From Megasphaera stantonii (GTDB lineage Bacteria; Bacillota; Negativicutes; Veillonellales; Megasphaeraceae), in NCBI RefSeq assembly GCF_003367905.1, contig NZ_CP029462.1, positions 1,178,001 through 1,242,000 of the forward strand: a stretch of DNA of 64,000 nt. The letters run 5' to 3'. The notes beneath the pieces are model-generated. The model was not told the DNA's origin. It worked only from the letters and a program-made list of their open reading frames with translations, and did not search any database. This document shows, one piece after another, positions 28,821 through 37,892 of the stretch. A program made the translations under genes and the position numbers. Positions within the stretch are counted from its first letter, which is position 1; each line of letters begins with the position of its first letter.

Positions 28821-31292
28821 TTATGCGTCGAACAACGTATCCTGCGAATCCTCTTCGCCTTCTACAGTGATCGTATCTAACGCAGCGACTTTATCGTCGC
28901 CTTCCAGTTTTTGAATCTTGACGCCCGACGTATTGCGTCCCTTCTTGATGCCGATGCTTTCGATATCCGTGCGGATGACGATGCCGTTCGACGTAATGAG
29001 CATGAGCTCCTGGTTTTCGTGGACGACTTCTACGCCGACAATCGCGCCGGTCTTCGGCGTAATCTTGAAATTCTTCACGCCTTTGCCGCCGCGCAGCTGG
29101 ATCTTATAGGCGTCCATGTTGTTCCGCTTGCCGAAGCCTTCTTCGCTGACCGTCAGGACCTGGCAGTCCGGCTCGAGCACGTCGGCGCCGATGACGCTGT
29201 CCCCTTCGGCCAAGGAAATGCCGCGGACGCCGCGGGTATTGCGTCCCATGGGACGGACGTCGTTTTCATTAAAGCAGATCGCCATGCCCAGCTTCGTCGC
29301 CAGAATAATGCGCTGATCTCCCTTCGTCAGGCGCACCTTCGCCAAGTGGTCGCCTTCCATGAGGGAAATGGCGATGAGACCGTGGCGGCGGACGTTTTTA
29401 AATTCCTTCAGCTCCGTCTTCTTGACCAGCCCCTTTTCCGTCGCCATGAACAAGTTCATAGACGGGTCTACCTGGTCCAGGTCGATGAGGGCGTTTACCT
29501 TTTCCCCGCTGGCCATCTGCGGCAGGATGTTGATCGCGGCGATGCCCTTGGAGTTGCGGCTGTTCGCTTCGGGGATTTCGTAGGCCTTCAGGCGGTATAC
29601 TCGGCCAAAGTTCGTAAAGAACAAGACCGTATTGAGGGACGACGTATACAGCAAGTGGTTGACGGCGTCTTCATCCTTTGTGCTCATGCCCTTGATGCCC
29701 CTGCCGCCCTTATTCTGCGTATGGTATACGTTGGCGTTGATGCGCTTTACGTAGCCCCGGCGCGTCAGGGTAATGACCATCCGTTCGTTCGGAATCATGT
29801 CTTCGATAGCAAAATCGGACGAGTCGGCTACGATTTCCGTCCGCCGTTCGTCGGCAAATTTCTTCTTTGCGTCGAGTAATTCCGTCTTGACGATTTCCAT
29901 GATCTTATGGTCGTCAGACAGGACGTCGCGCAAGTAAGCGATCCGGTCCTGCACTTCCTTGTATTCCTGTTCGATTTTTTCCCGTTCCAAGCCGGTAAGG
30001 CGGCGCAGGCGCATGTCGAGAATCGCCGTGGACTGCTTGTCGCTGAGGCCGAATTTGCTCATCAAGGCCTGTTTGGCGATTTCATCGGTCTGAGATTCGC
30101 GAATCGTCCGGATGACTTCGTCGATGTGATCCAGCGCAATGAGCAGGCCTTCCAAGATATGAGCCCGGGCCAGCGCCTTTTCCAGTTCAAATTTGCAGCG
30201 CCGCGTAATGACGACCTTCTGGTGATCCAAATAGTAATGGAGGACTTCCTTCAAGGTCAAGATGCGGGGATGGCCGTCGACGAGGGCCAGCATGATGACA
30301 CCGAAGGTTTCCTGAAGCTGCGTGTGCTTGTACAGCTTGTTCAGGACGATGTCCGGGTTGGCGTCGGCCCGCAGCTCGACGACGATGCGCAGCCCCTTGC
30401 GGTCCGATTCGTCCCGCAGGGCCGTAATGCCGTCGATTTCCTTGTTGCGCGACAAGTTGGCAATCGATTCGATGACCCGGGCCTTGTTGACCTGATAGGG
30501 AATTTCCGTGACGACAATGCGGTTCTTCCCCTTCGCCATGGGCTCGATGGACGCGCAGGAGCGCATCTTGATGCTGCCGCGGCCCGTAGAGTAGGCTTTT
30601 AAAATGCCGTCGCGGCCCATGATTTTCGCGCCCGTCGGGAAATCGGGCCCTTTAATCTTGGTCATGAGCTCGTCCAGGCTCGCTTCGGGATTGTCGATGA
30701 GCATGACGCAGCCGTCGATGACTTCGCCTAAGTTATGGGGCGGAATGTTGGTCGCCATGCCGACGGCGATGCCGGCGGAGCCGTTGACCAGCAGATTGGG
30801 GATCTTAGACGGCAGCACGACCGGTTCCTGGAGAGAACCGTCGTAGTTAGGCATAAAATCAACCGTATCCTTGTCGATATCTTCCAACATTTCGCCGGTG
30901 ATCTTAGCCATACGCACTTCTGTATAACGCATGGCAGCCGCGGAGTCGCCGTCGACAGAGCCGAAGTTTCCGTGACCGTCAACAAGAGGGTAGCGCGTGG
31001 AGAAATCTTGGGCCAGGCGGACTGTCGCGTCATATACGGAACTGTCACCATGGGGATGATACTTACCTAAAACTTCCCCGACGATACGCGCTGACTTTTT
31101 GTACGGCTTGTTCGGCGTCATGCCCGCTTCATGCATGGCGTACAAAATACGGCGGTGAACAGGCTTGAGCCCGTCCCGTACATCAGGCAGTGCGCGCGTA
31201 ATGATAACGCTCATGGCATAGTCGATGTACGACGTCTGCATTTCGCTTTCCAGACAAACCGGTAATACTTTATCAGATTGTTGTTCGTCCAC
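28821..31292 (-). CDS. gyrA: DNA gyrase subunit A
   Basis: Breakage-reunion subunit of gyrase, 823 residues. The active-site tyrosine is Tyr123 in AAMRYTEVR. The quinolone region reads [10 protein letters not shown], with Ser84 and Asp88 in the places of E. coli Ser83 and Asp87, i.e. the susceptible residues. The C-terminal half has the six-blade DNA-wrapping repeats, including the GyrA-box-like [12 protein letters not shown] near residue 730, which argues against ParC. gyrB is not in the window, although in many Firmicutes it lies just upstream. Confidence 0.96.
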   Translation of the reverse strand: MDEQQSDKVLPVCLESEMQTSYIDYAMSVIITRALPDVRDGLKPVHRRILYAMHEAGMTPNKPYKKSARIVGEVLGKYHPHGDSSVYDATVRLAQDFSTRYPLVDGHGNFGSVDGDSAAAMRYTEVRMAKITGEMLEDIDKDTVDFMPNYDGSLQEPVVLPSKIPNLLVNGSAGIAVGMATNIPPHNLGEVIDGCVMLIDNPEASLDELMTKIKGPDFPTGAKIMGRDGILKAYSTGRGSIKMRSCASIEPMAKGKNRIVVTEIPYQVNKARVIESIANLSRNKEIDGITALRDESDRKGLRIVVELRADANPDIVLNKLYKHTQLQETFGVIMLALVDGHPRILTLKEVLHYYLDHQKVVITRRCKFELEKALARAHILEGLLIALDHIDEVIRTIRESQTDEIAKQALMSKFGLSDKQSTAILDMRLRRLTGLEREKIEQEYKEVQDRIAYLRDVLSDDHKIMEIVKTELLDAKKKFADERRTEIVADSSDFAIEDMIPNERMVITLTRRGYVKRINANVYHTQNKGGRGIKGMSTKDEDAVNHLLYTSSLNTVLFFTNFGRVYRLKAYEIPEANSRNSKGIAAINILPQMASGEKVNALIDLDQVDPSMNLFMATEKGLVKKTELKEFKNVRRHGLIAISLMEGDHLAKVRLTKGDQRIILATKLGMAICFNENDVRPMGRNTRGVRGISLAEGDSVIGADVLEPDCQVLTVSEEGFGKRNNMDAYKIQLRGGKGVKNFKITPKTGAIVGVEVVHENQELMLITSNGIVIRTDIESIGIKKGRNTSGVKIQKLEGDDKVAALDTITVEGEEDSQDTLFDA

Positions 31293-31438
31293 AATGTCAC
31301 CTCAAATATAATGTAATAATATAAATACTGGGACGTCCTGCACATATCATTATAGATATATATTTAGGATATCTGTTCTATTATACCAAAAAATCAGCGA
31401 AATAGATAGCTCCGCCGAAAAACAGCCCTGTATCTGCC

Positions 31439-31468
31439 TTGACGCGCCTTTTATAAAGGATGTAGAAT
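31439..31468 (+). promoter_or_regulatory. Promoter of the XRE-cupin regulator
   Basis: TTGACG (31439-31444), an 18-bp spacer, TAGAAT (31463-31468). Confidence 0.65.
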
Positions 31469-31500
31469 AGAGAAAAAGCATTCTTTAGGGAGAATCCATC

Positions 31501-32073
31501 ATGACAACATCGCCTATTATACCCGATGATCCGGCAAAGGAAATCGGAAAAATTTTAAAGCGCATCCGCTTTGACCGCGACTTGACGCTGGATAATGTCG
31601 CCGCCATGACCGGCGTGAGCAAAACCATGCTGGGACAAATCGAACGGGGCGTATCCGTACCGACGATTTCCGTCTTGTGGAAAATCGCCAAGGGACTGCA
31701 AATTTCCTTGTCGACCTTGCTGAACGAACCGCCGCAGCAATACCAGGCCGTCGACATCCTGAAGGATCTGCAGCCCATTTACGATGAAAACAACAACATG
31801 ATATTGTATAATATCTTCCCCTTCAATCCCCTCAGCGGCTTTGAATATTTCTACATCATCCTTCAGCCCGGCACGAAGCATCATTCCGACGCCCACCGCA
31901 ACATCGCCGAAGAATACGTCATCGTCACGGAAGGCACCCTGACCCTGCAGGTCGAACAGCAGACCTTTACGCTGACGGCGCCGGCCAAGATCAATTTCCG
32001 GGCCAACGCGGACCACTACTACATCAACAACACGGATAAGCCGGTTATTTTCCAGAATATCATGAAATATTAA
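31501..32073 (+). CDS. XRE-family regulator with C-terminal cupin domain
   Basis: 190 residues: an N-terminal helix-turn-helix (about 10-65; LTLDNVAAMTGVSKTMLGQIERGVSVPTIS) and a cupin sensor domain (about 110-185; GTKHHSDAHRNIAEEYVIVTEG with the metal-type histidines, then the second barrel motif HYYINNTDKPV). Proteins of this build sense small metabolites and control neighbouring metabolic genes. GGGAGA precedes the ATG. It is convergent with the glycyl radical enzyme unit and shares a terminator with it; it could regulate that unit, but no operator is visible to me. Confidence 0.88.
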   Translation: MTTSPIIPDDPAKEIGKILKRIRFDRDLTLDNVAAMTGVSKTMLGQIERGVSVPTISVLWKIAKGLQISLSTLLNEPPQQYQAVDILKDLQPIYDENNNMILYNIFPFNPLSGFEYFYIILQPGTKHHSDAHRNIAEEYVIVTEGTLTLQVEQQTFTLTAPAKINFRANADHYYINNTDKPVIFQNIMKY

Positions 32074-32101
32074 TGCACGCCCGCAGCAAGAGCTGCAGCA
32101 A

Positions 32102-32154
32102 AAAACCTCTCTGCCTCCTATCCCATGGATAGGAAAGCAGAGAGGTTCTTTTTT
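32102..32154. terminator. Bidirectional terminator
   Basis: Long stem AACCTCTCTGC ... GCAGAGAGGTT with an inner CCTATCC/GGATAGG helix around CAT, A run on one side and T run on the other; between the convergent regulator and activase genes. Confidence 0.9.
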
Positions 32155-33055
32155 ATTTAAAGGATACGGCGCGGACGCCTTCTCTTTCGATAATATCGGT
32201 TAAATGCTGCAGCTCCTCCTGCGTGGGAGTCCGGAACTCGCCCTCGTCATAGGGCATTCCCAGCTGCACATACTTGTCCACGCCATACGGATGATAGGGC
32301 AGCAGCTCGATCTGCGGGTCGCGGAGATGATCCTTGACAAACTGCGCCGTGCGGCTGATGTTGTCGTCGTCGCCGTTGACGCCCATAATCGTCGGAATGC
32401 GGACGACGATGCCGCCGCGCTGCGCGCCGAGAGCGGCGATATTGCGCAGGATGAGGTCGTTGTCGACGCCGGTAAAGGCAAGGTGCTTGTCCCTATCCAT
32501 GTGCTTGATGTCCAGGAACAGCAAGTCGATTTTATCCAACGTAGGCTGCAGGGCCTCCAAGTCAAAATAGGCGCTCGTCTCGATAGCCTGATCCAGCCCC
32601 ATGTCGTACACGGCGTCGACGAGCTCTGCCAGAAATTCCGCCTGCATGGTGCATTCGCCGCCGGAATAGGTGACGCCGCCGCCGGAATTGCGGAAAAACC
32701 GCAGCTGCGATTCCAATTTGGCCACAATCTCATCGACAGTATACTCTGTGACAGTATTCTTGCGTGCCTTTTCCAGACATGCGTCGACGCAGGCGCCGCA
32801 TCCCGTGCAGCGTTCCCTGGCCTGGGGCGACTGGAAATCGAAGGGGATGCCTTCGGGGCATACAGCTTCGCAGCGGCGGCAGCCAATGCACCGCGACGCG
32901 ACGTACAGGATTTGATTTTTCGGCGTATATCCTTCGGGATTTGCGCACCACCGGCAGCGCAGGGGGCATCCGGCGAAAAATATCGTCGTCCGGATGCCGT
33001 CGCCGTCGTTGACGGAATAATTCTGCAGCTGTAAAATGCGGCCCTTAGAAGCCAT
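32153..33055 (-). CDS. Glycyl-radical enzyme activase (radical SAM)
   Basis: 300 residues. The radical-SAM cluster motif is FFAGCPLRCRWC (C-x3-C-x2-C) near residues 27-38. Between it and the rest of the barrel sits a double 4Fe-4S insert with the cysteine runs CIGCRRCEAVC and CTGCGACVDAC, as in activases of dehydratase- and lyase-type glycyl radical enzymes (the PFL activase lacks this insert). TYSGGECTMQ is the SAM-binding GGE motif. It overlaps the 3' end of the glycyl radical enzyme gene by 11 nt, so it is surely its partner. Confidence 0.93.
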   Translation of the reverse strand: MASKGRILQLQNYSVNDGDGIRTTIFFAGCPLRCRWCANPEGYTPKNQILYVASRCIGCRRCEAVCPEGIPFDFQSPQARERCTGCGACVDACLEKARKNTVTEYTVDEIVAKLESQLRFFRNSGGGVTYSGGECTMQAEFLAELVDAVYDMGLDQAIETSAYFDLEALQPTLDKIDLLFLDIKHMDRDKHLAFTGVDNDLILRNIAALGAQRGGIVVRIPTIMGVNGDDDNISRTAQFVKDHLRDPQIELLPYHPYGVDKYVQLGMPYDEGEFRTPTQEELQHLTDIIEREGVRAVSFK

Positions 33056-35414
33056 CGTGGACGCTCCGGCGAATGATGGAATCCTGCAGCGTCTTGGAAA
33101 GGTGGACGAACTGCGTGCTGTATCCGGCTACGCGGACCAGGAGGTCTTTGTAATCTTCCGGATGCTTCTGCGCTTCGAGGAGCGTTTCCGTAGACAAGGT
33201 GTTGAACTGTACGTGGAAGGCGCCCATATCGAAGAAGGTCTGTACCATAGCGGCCAGGTTGCTTCTGCCCCGTTTCGTCTTGACCAAGTCGTGGCTTAAG
33301 CGCATGTTGAGCAGCGTGCCGCCGGAGTGAACGTCCTGGTTCATCTTGGCGCAGGAATTCATAGCAGCCAAAGGCGTAGACGTATCGGTGCCGGCGACAG
33401 GCGAAACGCCTTCGGAAATCGGTTCGCCGGCCTTGCGTCCGCATGCCGTCGCGCCGATGACCCGGCCGGTCGGAATGAAGTTGGAAATGCCCATAAAGGC
33501 GCTCGTAAAGGGATTTCCGTAAATATCCGTGTATTTATGCGTTTCTTCATAGAAATGATTGGAAATGCGCTGGGCGATGTCGTCGACAAAGTCGTCGTCG
33601 TTGCCGTACTTCGGCGCGTTCTGAGCCTGCTTGCGCAATTCTTCGTAGCCTTCCCAGTTCTTGTCCATGGCGTCGAGGATTTCGTCCATCGTGCAGACCT
33701 TATCTTCGAACACGAGCTTCTTAATCGCCGCCAGGCTGTTGGCCGATTCGGCCAGGCCGATGCCGGTCAGAACGGGGCCGACGTTGTACTTGGCGCCGCC
33801 GTCGACGAGGTCCTTGCCCTTTTCCAGGCAGTCTTCAAACAACGCCGAGAAATAGGGACGGGGAATCATGTCCTTCTGCAGGCGCTGGGCGATGAGCGTA
33901 CCCGTGACGGAAATGTCGATGAGGTTGTCGAACTGTTCCATGAAGGCTTTTTCTACGTCTTCGTACGAAGCGAACTTTCTGTCCTGATAGATAGGCAGGC
34001 CCATTTGCTTGCCCGTCATGCGGCTCTTGCCGCCGTTCGTCGCATATTCGAAAGCGCCGCTGAAGTTGACGTTTACGGTGCTCGTCCATTCAAAGGTCTT
34101 GCGGAAGTGGGGAACAACGCAGCCGCAGTTATTCCAGTCGCGGGCGTCTTCCGTATCGTAGCCGAGGTTTTTCAGCATCTGGTAGCCCGTCTTATCGCTG
34201 TGAATGGCCGGGAAGCCCGTACCCAGGGCGACGAGGTCCATGACGGCGTCGACGAATTCCTTCGGGCTGTTCTGGGAAATGCGGACGGATAAGCCCGGCT
34301 GATGAGTCTTTACTTCAGCCGTCGCCTTCAGCGCCAGGTAGCTCAGCTCGTTCGTCGCGTCCTTGCCGTAGCGGTCGCTGCCGCCGACGGTCAGGTTCTG
34401 GAACTGGTTATAGCCGGCGAAGAAGTCTGCCGTGTTGGCCGAAATCGTCCAGACCCATTCGGACAGCTTGAGCCAGTAGCATTCGATGAGCTCTAAAATA
34501 CCGTCGTCGTCGTGGAGCTTATTGTCGATATCGTAGCGGTAGTACGGATACATGTACTGGTCGAAGCGCCCCGGGTTGAGGGACAAGGGATTTTCCATCA
34601 AGATGCCGCCGAGCTGATAGAACCAGATCATCTGCAGGGCTTCCTGGAAGGTCTGAGGCGGGAATTCGGGAACGCGGCGGCAAATCGCGGCAATCTGCTG
34701 CAATTCGCTCTTGCGCACGGCGTCCGTCTCAGCCGCAGCCATTTCTTCCGCCTTGTCGGCATAGCGATGGGCCAGGATAATCATGCCTTCGCCGCACAAG
34801 ATGACGGAGCGGTAGAAATCGTATTTTTTCAGCGCGTCGGGCTGGGAAAGCTTGAGCTGGGCCATTTTTTCCCGGCACGTATCGATAATGCCGCGGAAGC
34901 CTTTCTTAAACAAGACGTCCTGGTAGTCCGGCGTAATTTCGCCTACGGACTGACGCCATTTGGAATCGATATCGATAATGCCCGTATCGACGGCGACCTT
35001 CGCCGTTTCCGCCGGAATCTGGGCCAAGAAAGCTTCTTCCAGCGATTTGCCCTTCCAATAGGGGAAAATATTCTGTCGAACGAAGGCACGCTGTTCGTCG
35101 GTCATTTCATAGGGATCCTGCACGCGGTCAGAGAAATGATCCATTTCCCGATCTACCCAGGTCCAGGAAAATTCAGGCGTCAGGATACCGCATTTGCGGA
35201 ATTCGCCGACGGCGCCGACGATGAGCTCGCCGGGGAAAATCGTAACGACGAGTTGTTCGCACACGTCTTTAAACGCCTGGGCGCGGCGAATCGGTTCCGT
35301 CTGGCCTTCCGTTTTTTTATACGACTCGGTCCAGATTCTGGCCCGGTCATAGGAAATAGCCGGTTTGTTATTTACATATTCATTTTTTGCTCTTTGAATT
35401 CGTTCCGTAAGCAT
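33045..35414 (-). CDS. Glycyl radical enzyme of unassigned substrate
   Basis: 789-residue PFL-like protein. The radical glycine is Gly764 in LLVRVAGYSTQF, 25 residues from the C-terminus. The thiyl cysteine by position is Cys432 in NNCGCVVPHF. In glycerol dehydratase, choline TMA-lyase and hydroxyproline dehydratase the motif is G-C-V-E; here Val434 replaces the catalytic glutamate, so none of these functions can be assumed. A second cysteine, Cys430, lies two residues earlier. ATG 35414 has GAGGAGG 8 nt upstream and gives the usual family length. Own promoter; the activase follows with an overlap. No microcompartment shell genes are present, so a cytoplasmic reaction is expected. Confidence 0.9.
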   Translation of the reverse strand: MLTERIQRAKNEYVNNKPAISYDRARIWTESYKKTEGQTEPIRRAQAFKDVCEQLVVTIFPGELIVGAVGEFRKCGILTPEFSWTWVDREMDHFSDRVQDPYEMTDEQRAFVRQNIFPYWKGKSLEEAFLAQIPAETAKVAVDTGIIDIDSKWRQSVGEITPDYQDVLFKKGFRGIIDTCREKMAQLKLSQPDALKKYDFYRSVILCGEGMIILAHRYADKAEEMAAAETDAVRKSELQQIAAICRRVPEFPPQTFQEALQMIWFYQLGGILMENPLSLNPGRFDQYMYPYYRYDIDNKLHDDDGILELIECYWLKLSEWVWTISANTADFFAGYNQFQNLTVGGSDRYGKDATNELSYLALKATAEVKTHQPGLSVRISQNSPKEFVDAVMDLVALGTGFPAIHSDKTGYQMLKNLGYDTEDARDWNNCGCVVPHFRKTFEWTSTVNVNFSGAFEYATNGGKSRMTGKQMGLPIYQDRKFASYEDVEKAFMEQFDNLIDISVTGTLIAQRLQKDMIPRPYFSALFEDCLEKGKDLVDGGAKYNVGPVLTGIGLAESANSLAAIKKLVFEDKVCTMDEILDAMDKNWEGYEELRKQAQNAPKYGNDDDFVDDIAQRISNHFYEETHKYTDIYGNPFTSAFMGISNFIPTGRVIGATACGRKAGEPISEGVSPVAGTDTSTPLAAMNSCAKMNQDVHSGGTLLNMRLSHDLVKTKRGRSNLAAMVQTFFDMGAFHVQFNTLSTETLLEAQKHPEDYKDLLVRVAGYSTQFVHLSKTLQDSIIRRSVHDGF

Positions 35415-35476
35415 AGGATGTGCCTCCTCTTTGAAGTACAAAGCATTTTGTGCGCTATAACGTCTTTCATGACTTC

Positions 35477-35505
35477 AATGTATCACATTAATGCTCCATT
35501 GTCAA
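35477..35505 (-). promoter_or_regulatory. Promoter of the glycyl radical enzyme unit
   Basis: TTGACA (35505-35500), 17-bp spacer, TACATT (35482-35477) on the minus strand. Confidence 0.8.
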
Positions 35506-35668
35506 TAGAAAAAAGCAGGTCCTTTGCCGCATGCCATCGGGCCCGGCGGCGCGAGCTCTGTCGCCGCTGCGCCTCGCCCTTCGGCGCGATAAAAGGGCCG
35601 CCCCGCCGCTGGCGAGACAGCCCTTCATCGTCCGATCCCGACGGAAGGAGCGCCGTCGTCAGGACAGG

Positions 35669-36136
35669 TTATCCATTGTATTCCTTATATAATTCGTTCA
35701 GGATGTGCCGTCTCGTCACGAGACCTACGAGCCGGTTGTTGTCGATGACCGGAATCAGCTTGAGATGCTCCGATACCATGATGCCGGCGATCTGTTCGAC
35801 CGTCGCCTTCGGCGAAGCGACGACGACGTCCGTCGTCATGAGCTCCTTCGCGTTGCAGGCCATCTTCTTCTGATAGCCCTTTTCATACTCGTTCATGCCG
35901 TTGTAATAGACGTTTTCTCCCAGCAAACTGGAATAATGGGCCATATGGGGCTTAACTTTTTTATACACCAGGTCTGCTTCCGTCACGATGCCCGCCAGAG
36001 CGCCGTCGTCCCGTACAATGGGAATGACGGCTACGTTATGCTCTACCATCATGTCGATGAGGTCAAAGACAGACGTGTCCGGAGCGGCCGTGACAAAGCT
36101 TTTTTCCATAATATCGGCAACAGTACGTTTTTCCAT
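35669..36136 (-). CDS. Two-CBS-domain protein of the hydrogenase operon
   Basis: 155 residues made of two CBS units (about 5-60 and 90-145): VADIMEKSFVTAAPDTSVFDL ... VIPIVRDDGALAGIVTEADL and AKELMTTDVVVASPKATVEQ ... LIPVIDNNRLVGLVT. Such pairs bind adenine nucleotides and signal energy state. The open frame reaches 36469 but the upstream part is the shadow of hydA; ATG 36136 has GGGGGAGG 6 nt ahead. It starts 16 nt after the hydA stop, so it is the last gene of hydC-hydB-hydA-CBS and may tune hydrogenase activity or expression. Confidence 0.88.
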   Translation of the reverse strand: MEKRTVADIMEKSFVTAAPDTSVFDLIDMMVEHNVAVIPIVRDDGALAGIVTEADLVYKKVKPHMAHYSSLLGENVYYNGMNEYEKGYQKKMACNAKELMTTDVVVASPKATVEQIAGIMVSEHLKLIPVIDNNRLVGLVTRRHILNELYKEYNG

Positions 36137-36152
36137 CGAAAACCTCCCCCTC

Positions 36153-37880
36153 TCAGCGTACTTGTCTGGAATAGGTCGTATGCAGCAGCTTGTGGGCTTT
36201 TTCACCCAGCGGCTCGCCCAGCCAGTTTTGATACAGCGCCTGAATCTGCGGATTGTCGTGAGATTTGCGGAGACGGCTGGCGTCGTCGATGCGATACAGC
36301 GCTTCCATTCTCTTTTTCTTGATAGCCATGCTCGTCGGAACGGGCTGGCCGCCGCCGCCGATGCAGCCGCCGGGACAGGCCATGATTTCAATGAAATCAT
36401 ATTCGGCGTTGCCGGCCCGGATGCGGTCCATGATCTGCTGCGCCGCTCCCAGGGAATTGCAGACGGCAATGCGGACCTTATGACCGGCTACGTATACCGT
36501 CGCTTCTTTCGTCTGATACAAGCCGCGGACGGCCGTATATTCGATGTCCTTCAGTTCTTCGCCGGCTACGATATCGGCGACGGTGCGCAAGGCCGCTTCC
36601 ATGACGCCGCCGCTCGTGCCGAAGATGACGCCGGCGCTGGAGCCGAGGCCAACCAAGGGATCGTCGAAGTCGCTGTCCGGCAGAGATTCAAAGCTGAGCC
36701 CGTCTTCGCGGAGCATACGGCCCAGTTCACGCGTCGTAATGGAAATATCGACGTCCTGATAGCCCGACGCGCGCAGCTGCGGCCGCAGGCATTCGGCCTT
36801 CTTGGCTGTGCAGGGCATGATGGACACGCTGACGATATTCGCCGGATCGACGCCGGCCTTTTCGGCCCAATAGGTCTTGATGATGGAGCCGAACATGCCC
36901 TGCGGCGATTTCGCCGTCGACAGATGATCCAGCAAATCGGGATATTTCAATTCGCACATGTTGACCCAGCCGGGGCTGCACGACGTAATCATCGGCAGGA
37001 TGCCGCCGTTCTGCACCCGCTGCAGGAACTCATGGCCTTCTTCCATAATCGTGAGGTCGGCGCTGAAGTCCGTATCGAATACGCGGTCAAATCCCAGGCT
37101 CTTCAGGGCCGATACCATCTTGCCCGTTACGATACTGCCCGGTTCCATGCCCAGCTCTTCGCCGAGAGATACGCGGACAGCCGGCGCGATTTGGCATACG
37201 ACGACCTTGTCGGGATCGTGGATGGCGTCCCATACGCGTTCCGTATCGTCCTTTTCGCGAATCGCCGCCGTCGGGCACACACTGGCGCACTGGCCGCAGT
37301 AGGTGCAGGCTACGTTGGACAAATCCTGCTCGAAGGCCGTCGAGACCATGGAGTCAAAGCCGCGGCGGGCGTAGCTGTATACGTTCATCTTCTGTACGTC
37401 GCGGCACATGCGGATGCAGCGGCCGCAGAGGATACATTTATCCTGATCGCGGACGAGACAGGGATTGGAATCGTCTATCGTATGGGCTTTCATTTCCCCG
37501 CCGTCGAAGCGCCGCGTGCGGACGCCCAGGTCGGCGGCCATCTTCTGAAGCTCGCAGTCGCCGTTCTTCTGGCAGGACAGACAGTCCTGAGGATGATTTG
37601 CCAGCAGGAGCTCCATGACCATACGGCGGGCCGCCCGCACCTTGCTCGTATTCGTCTTGACGACCATGCCTTCGGCTACGGGATAACAGCAGCTGGCGAC
37701 CAGTCCTTTGGCGCCGCTGACTTCGCAGATGCAGAGACGGCACGCGCCTTCAGGCTTTAAATCAGGATGATAACACAAAGTAGGAATATATATACCGGAC
37801 ATCCGCGCCGCTTCCAAAATAGTAATTCCTTTGGGAACCGTGACGGTCATGCCGTTTATCGTTAAAGTAATCGATTCCAT
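36153..37880 (-). CDS. hydA: [FeFe] hydrogenase catalytic subunit, electron-bifurcating type
   Basis: 575 residues: an N-terminal 2Fe-2S ferredoxin domain (C-x-x-C pattern in GACRLCICEV), a His-ligated 4Fe-4S site (HPQDCLSCQKNGDC), two 4Fe-4S sites (CILCGRCIRMC and CTYCGQCASVC) and the H-cluster domain. The three H-cluster motifs are TSCSPGW, MPCTAKKAE and MACPGGCIGGGGQP. With HydB and HydC it forms the soluble enzyme that couples NADH and reduced ferredoxin to H2 formation. Maturases HydEFG are not in the window. Confidence 0.95.
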   Translation of the reverse strand: MESITLTINGMTVTVPKGITILEAARMSGIYIPTLCYHPDLKPEGACRLCICEVSGAKGLVASCCYPVAEGMVVKTNTSKVRAARRMVMELLLANHPQDCLSCQKNGDCELQKMAADLGVRTRRFDGGEMKAHTIDDSNPCLVRDQDKCILCGRCIRMCRDVQKMNVYSYARRGFDSMVSTAFEQDLSNVACTYCGQCASVCPTAAIREKDDTERVWDAIHDPDKVVVCQIAPAVRVSLGEELGMEPGSIVTGKMVSALKSLGFDRVFDTDFSADLTIMEEGHEFLQRVQNGGILPMITSCSPGWVNMCELKYPDLLDHLSTAKSPQGMFGSIIKTYWAEKAGVDPANIVSVSIMPCTAKKAECLRPQLRASGYQDVDISITTRELGRMLREDGLSFESLPDSDFDDPLVGLGSSAGVIFGTSGGVMEAALRTVADIVAGEELKDIEYTAVRGLYQTKEATVYVAGHKVRIAVCNSLGAAQQIMDRIRAGNAEYDFIEIMACPGGCIGGGGQPVPTSMAIKKKRMEALYRIDDASRLRKSHDNPQIQALYQNWLGEPLGEKAHKLLHTTYSRQVR

Positions 37881-37892
37881 AACACACTCTCC

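Noticed and set aside
35988-37760. A 590-codon open frame antisense to hydA
   Set aside because: Shadow of the hydrogenase gene, which has all cluster motifs on the other strand.
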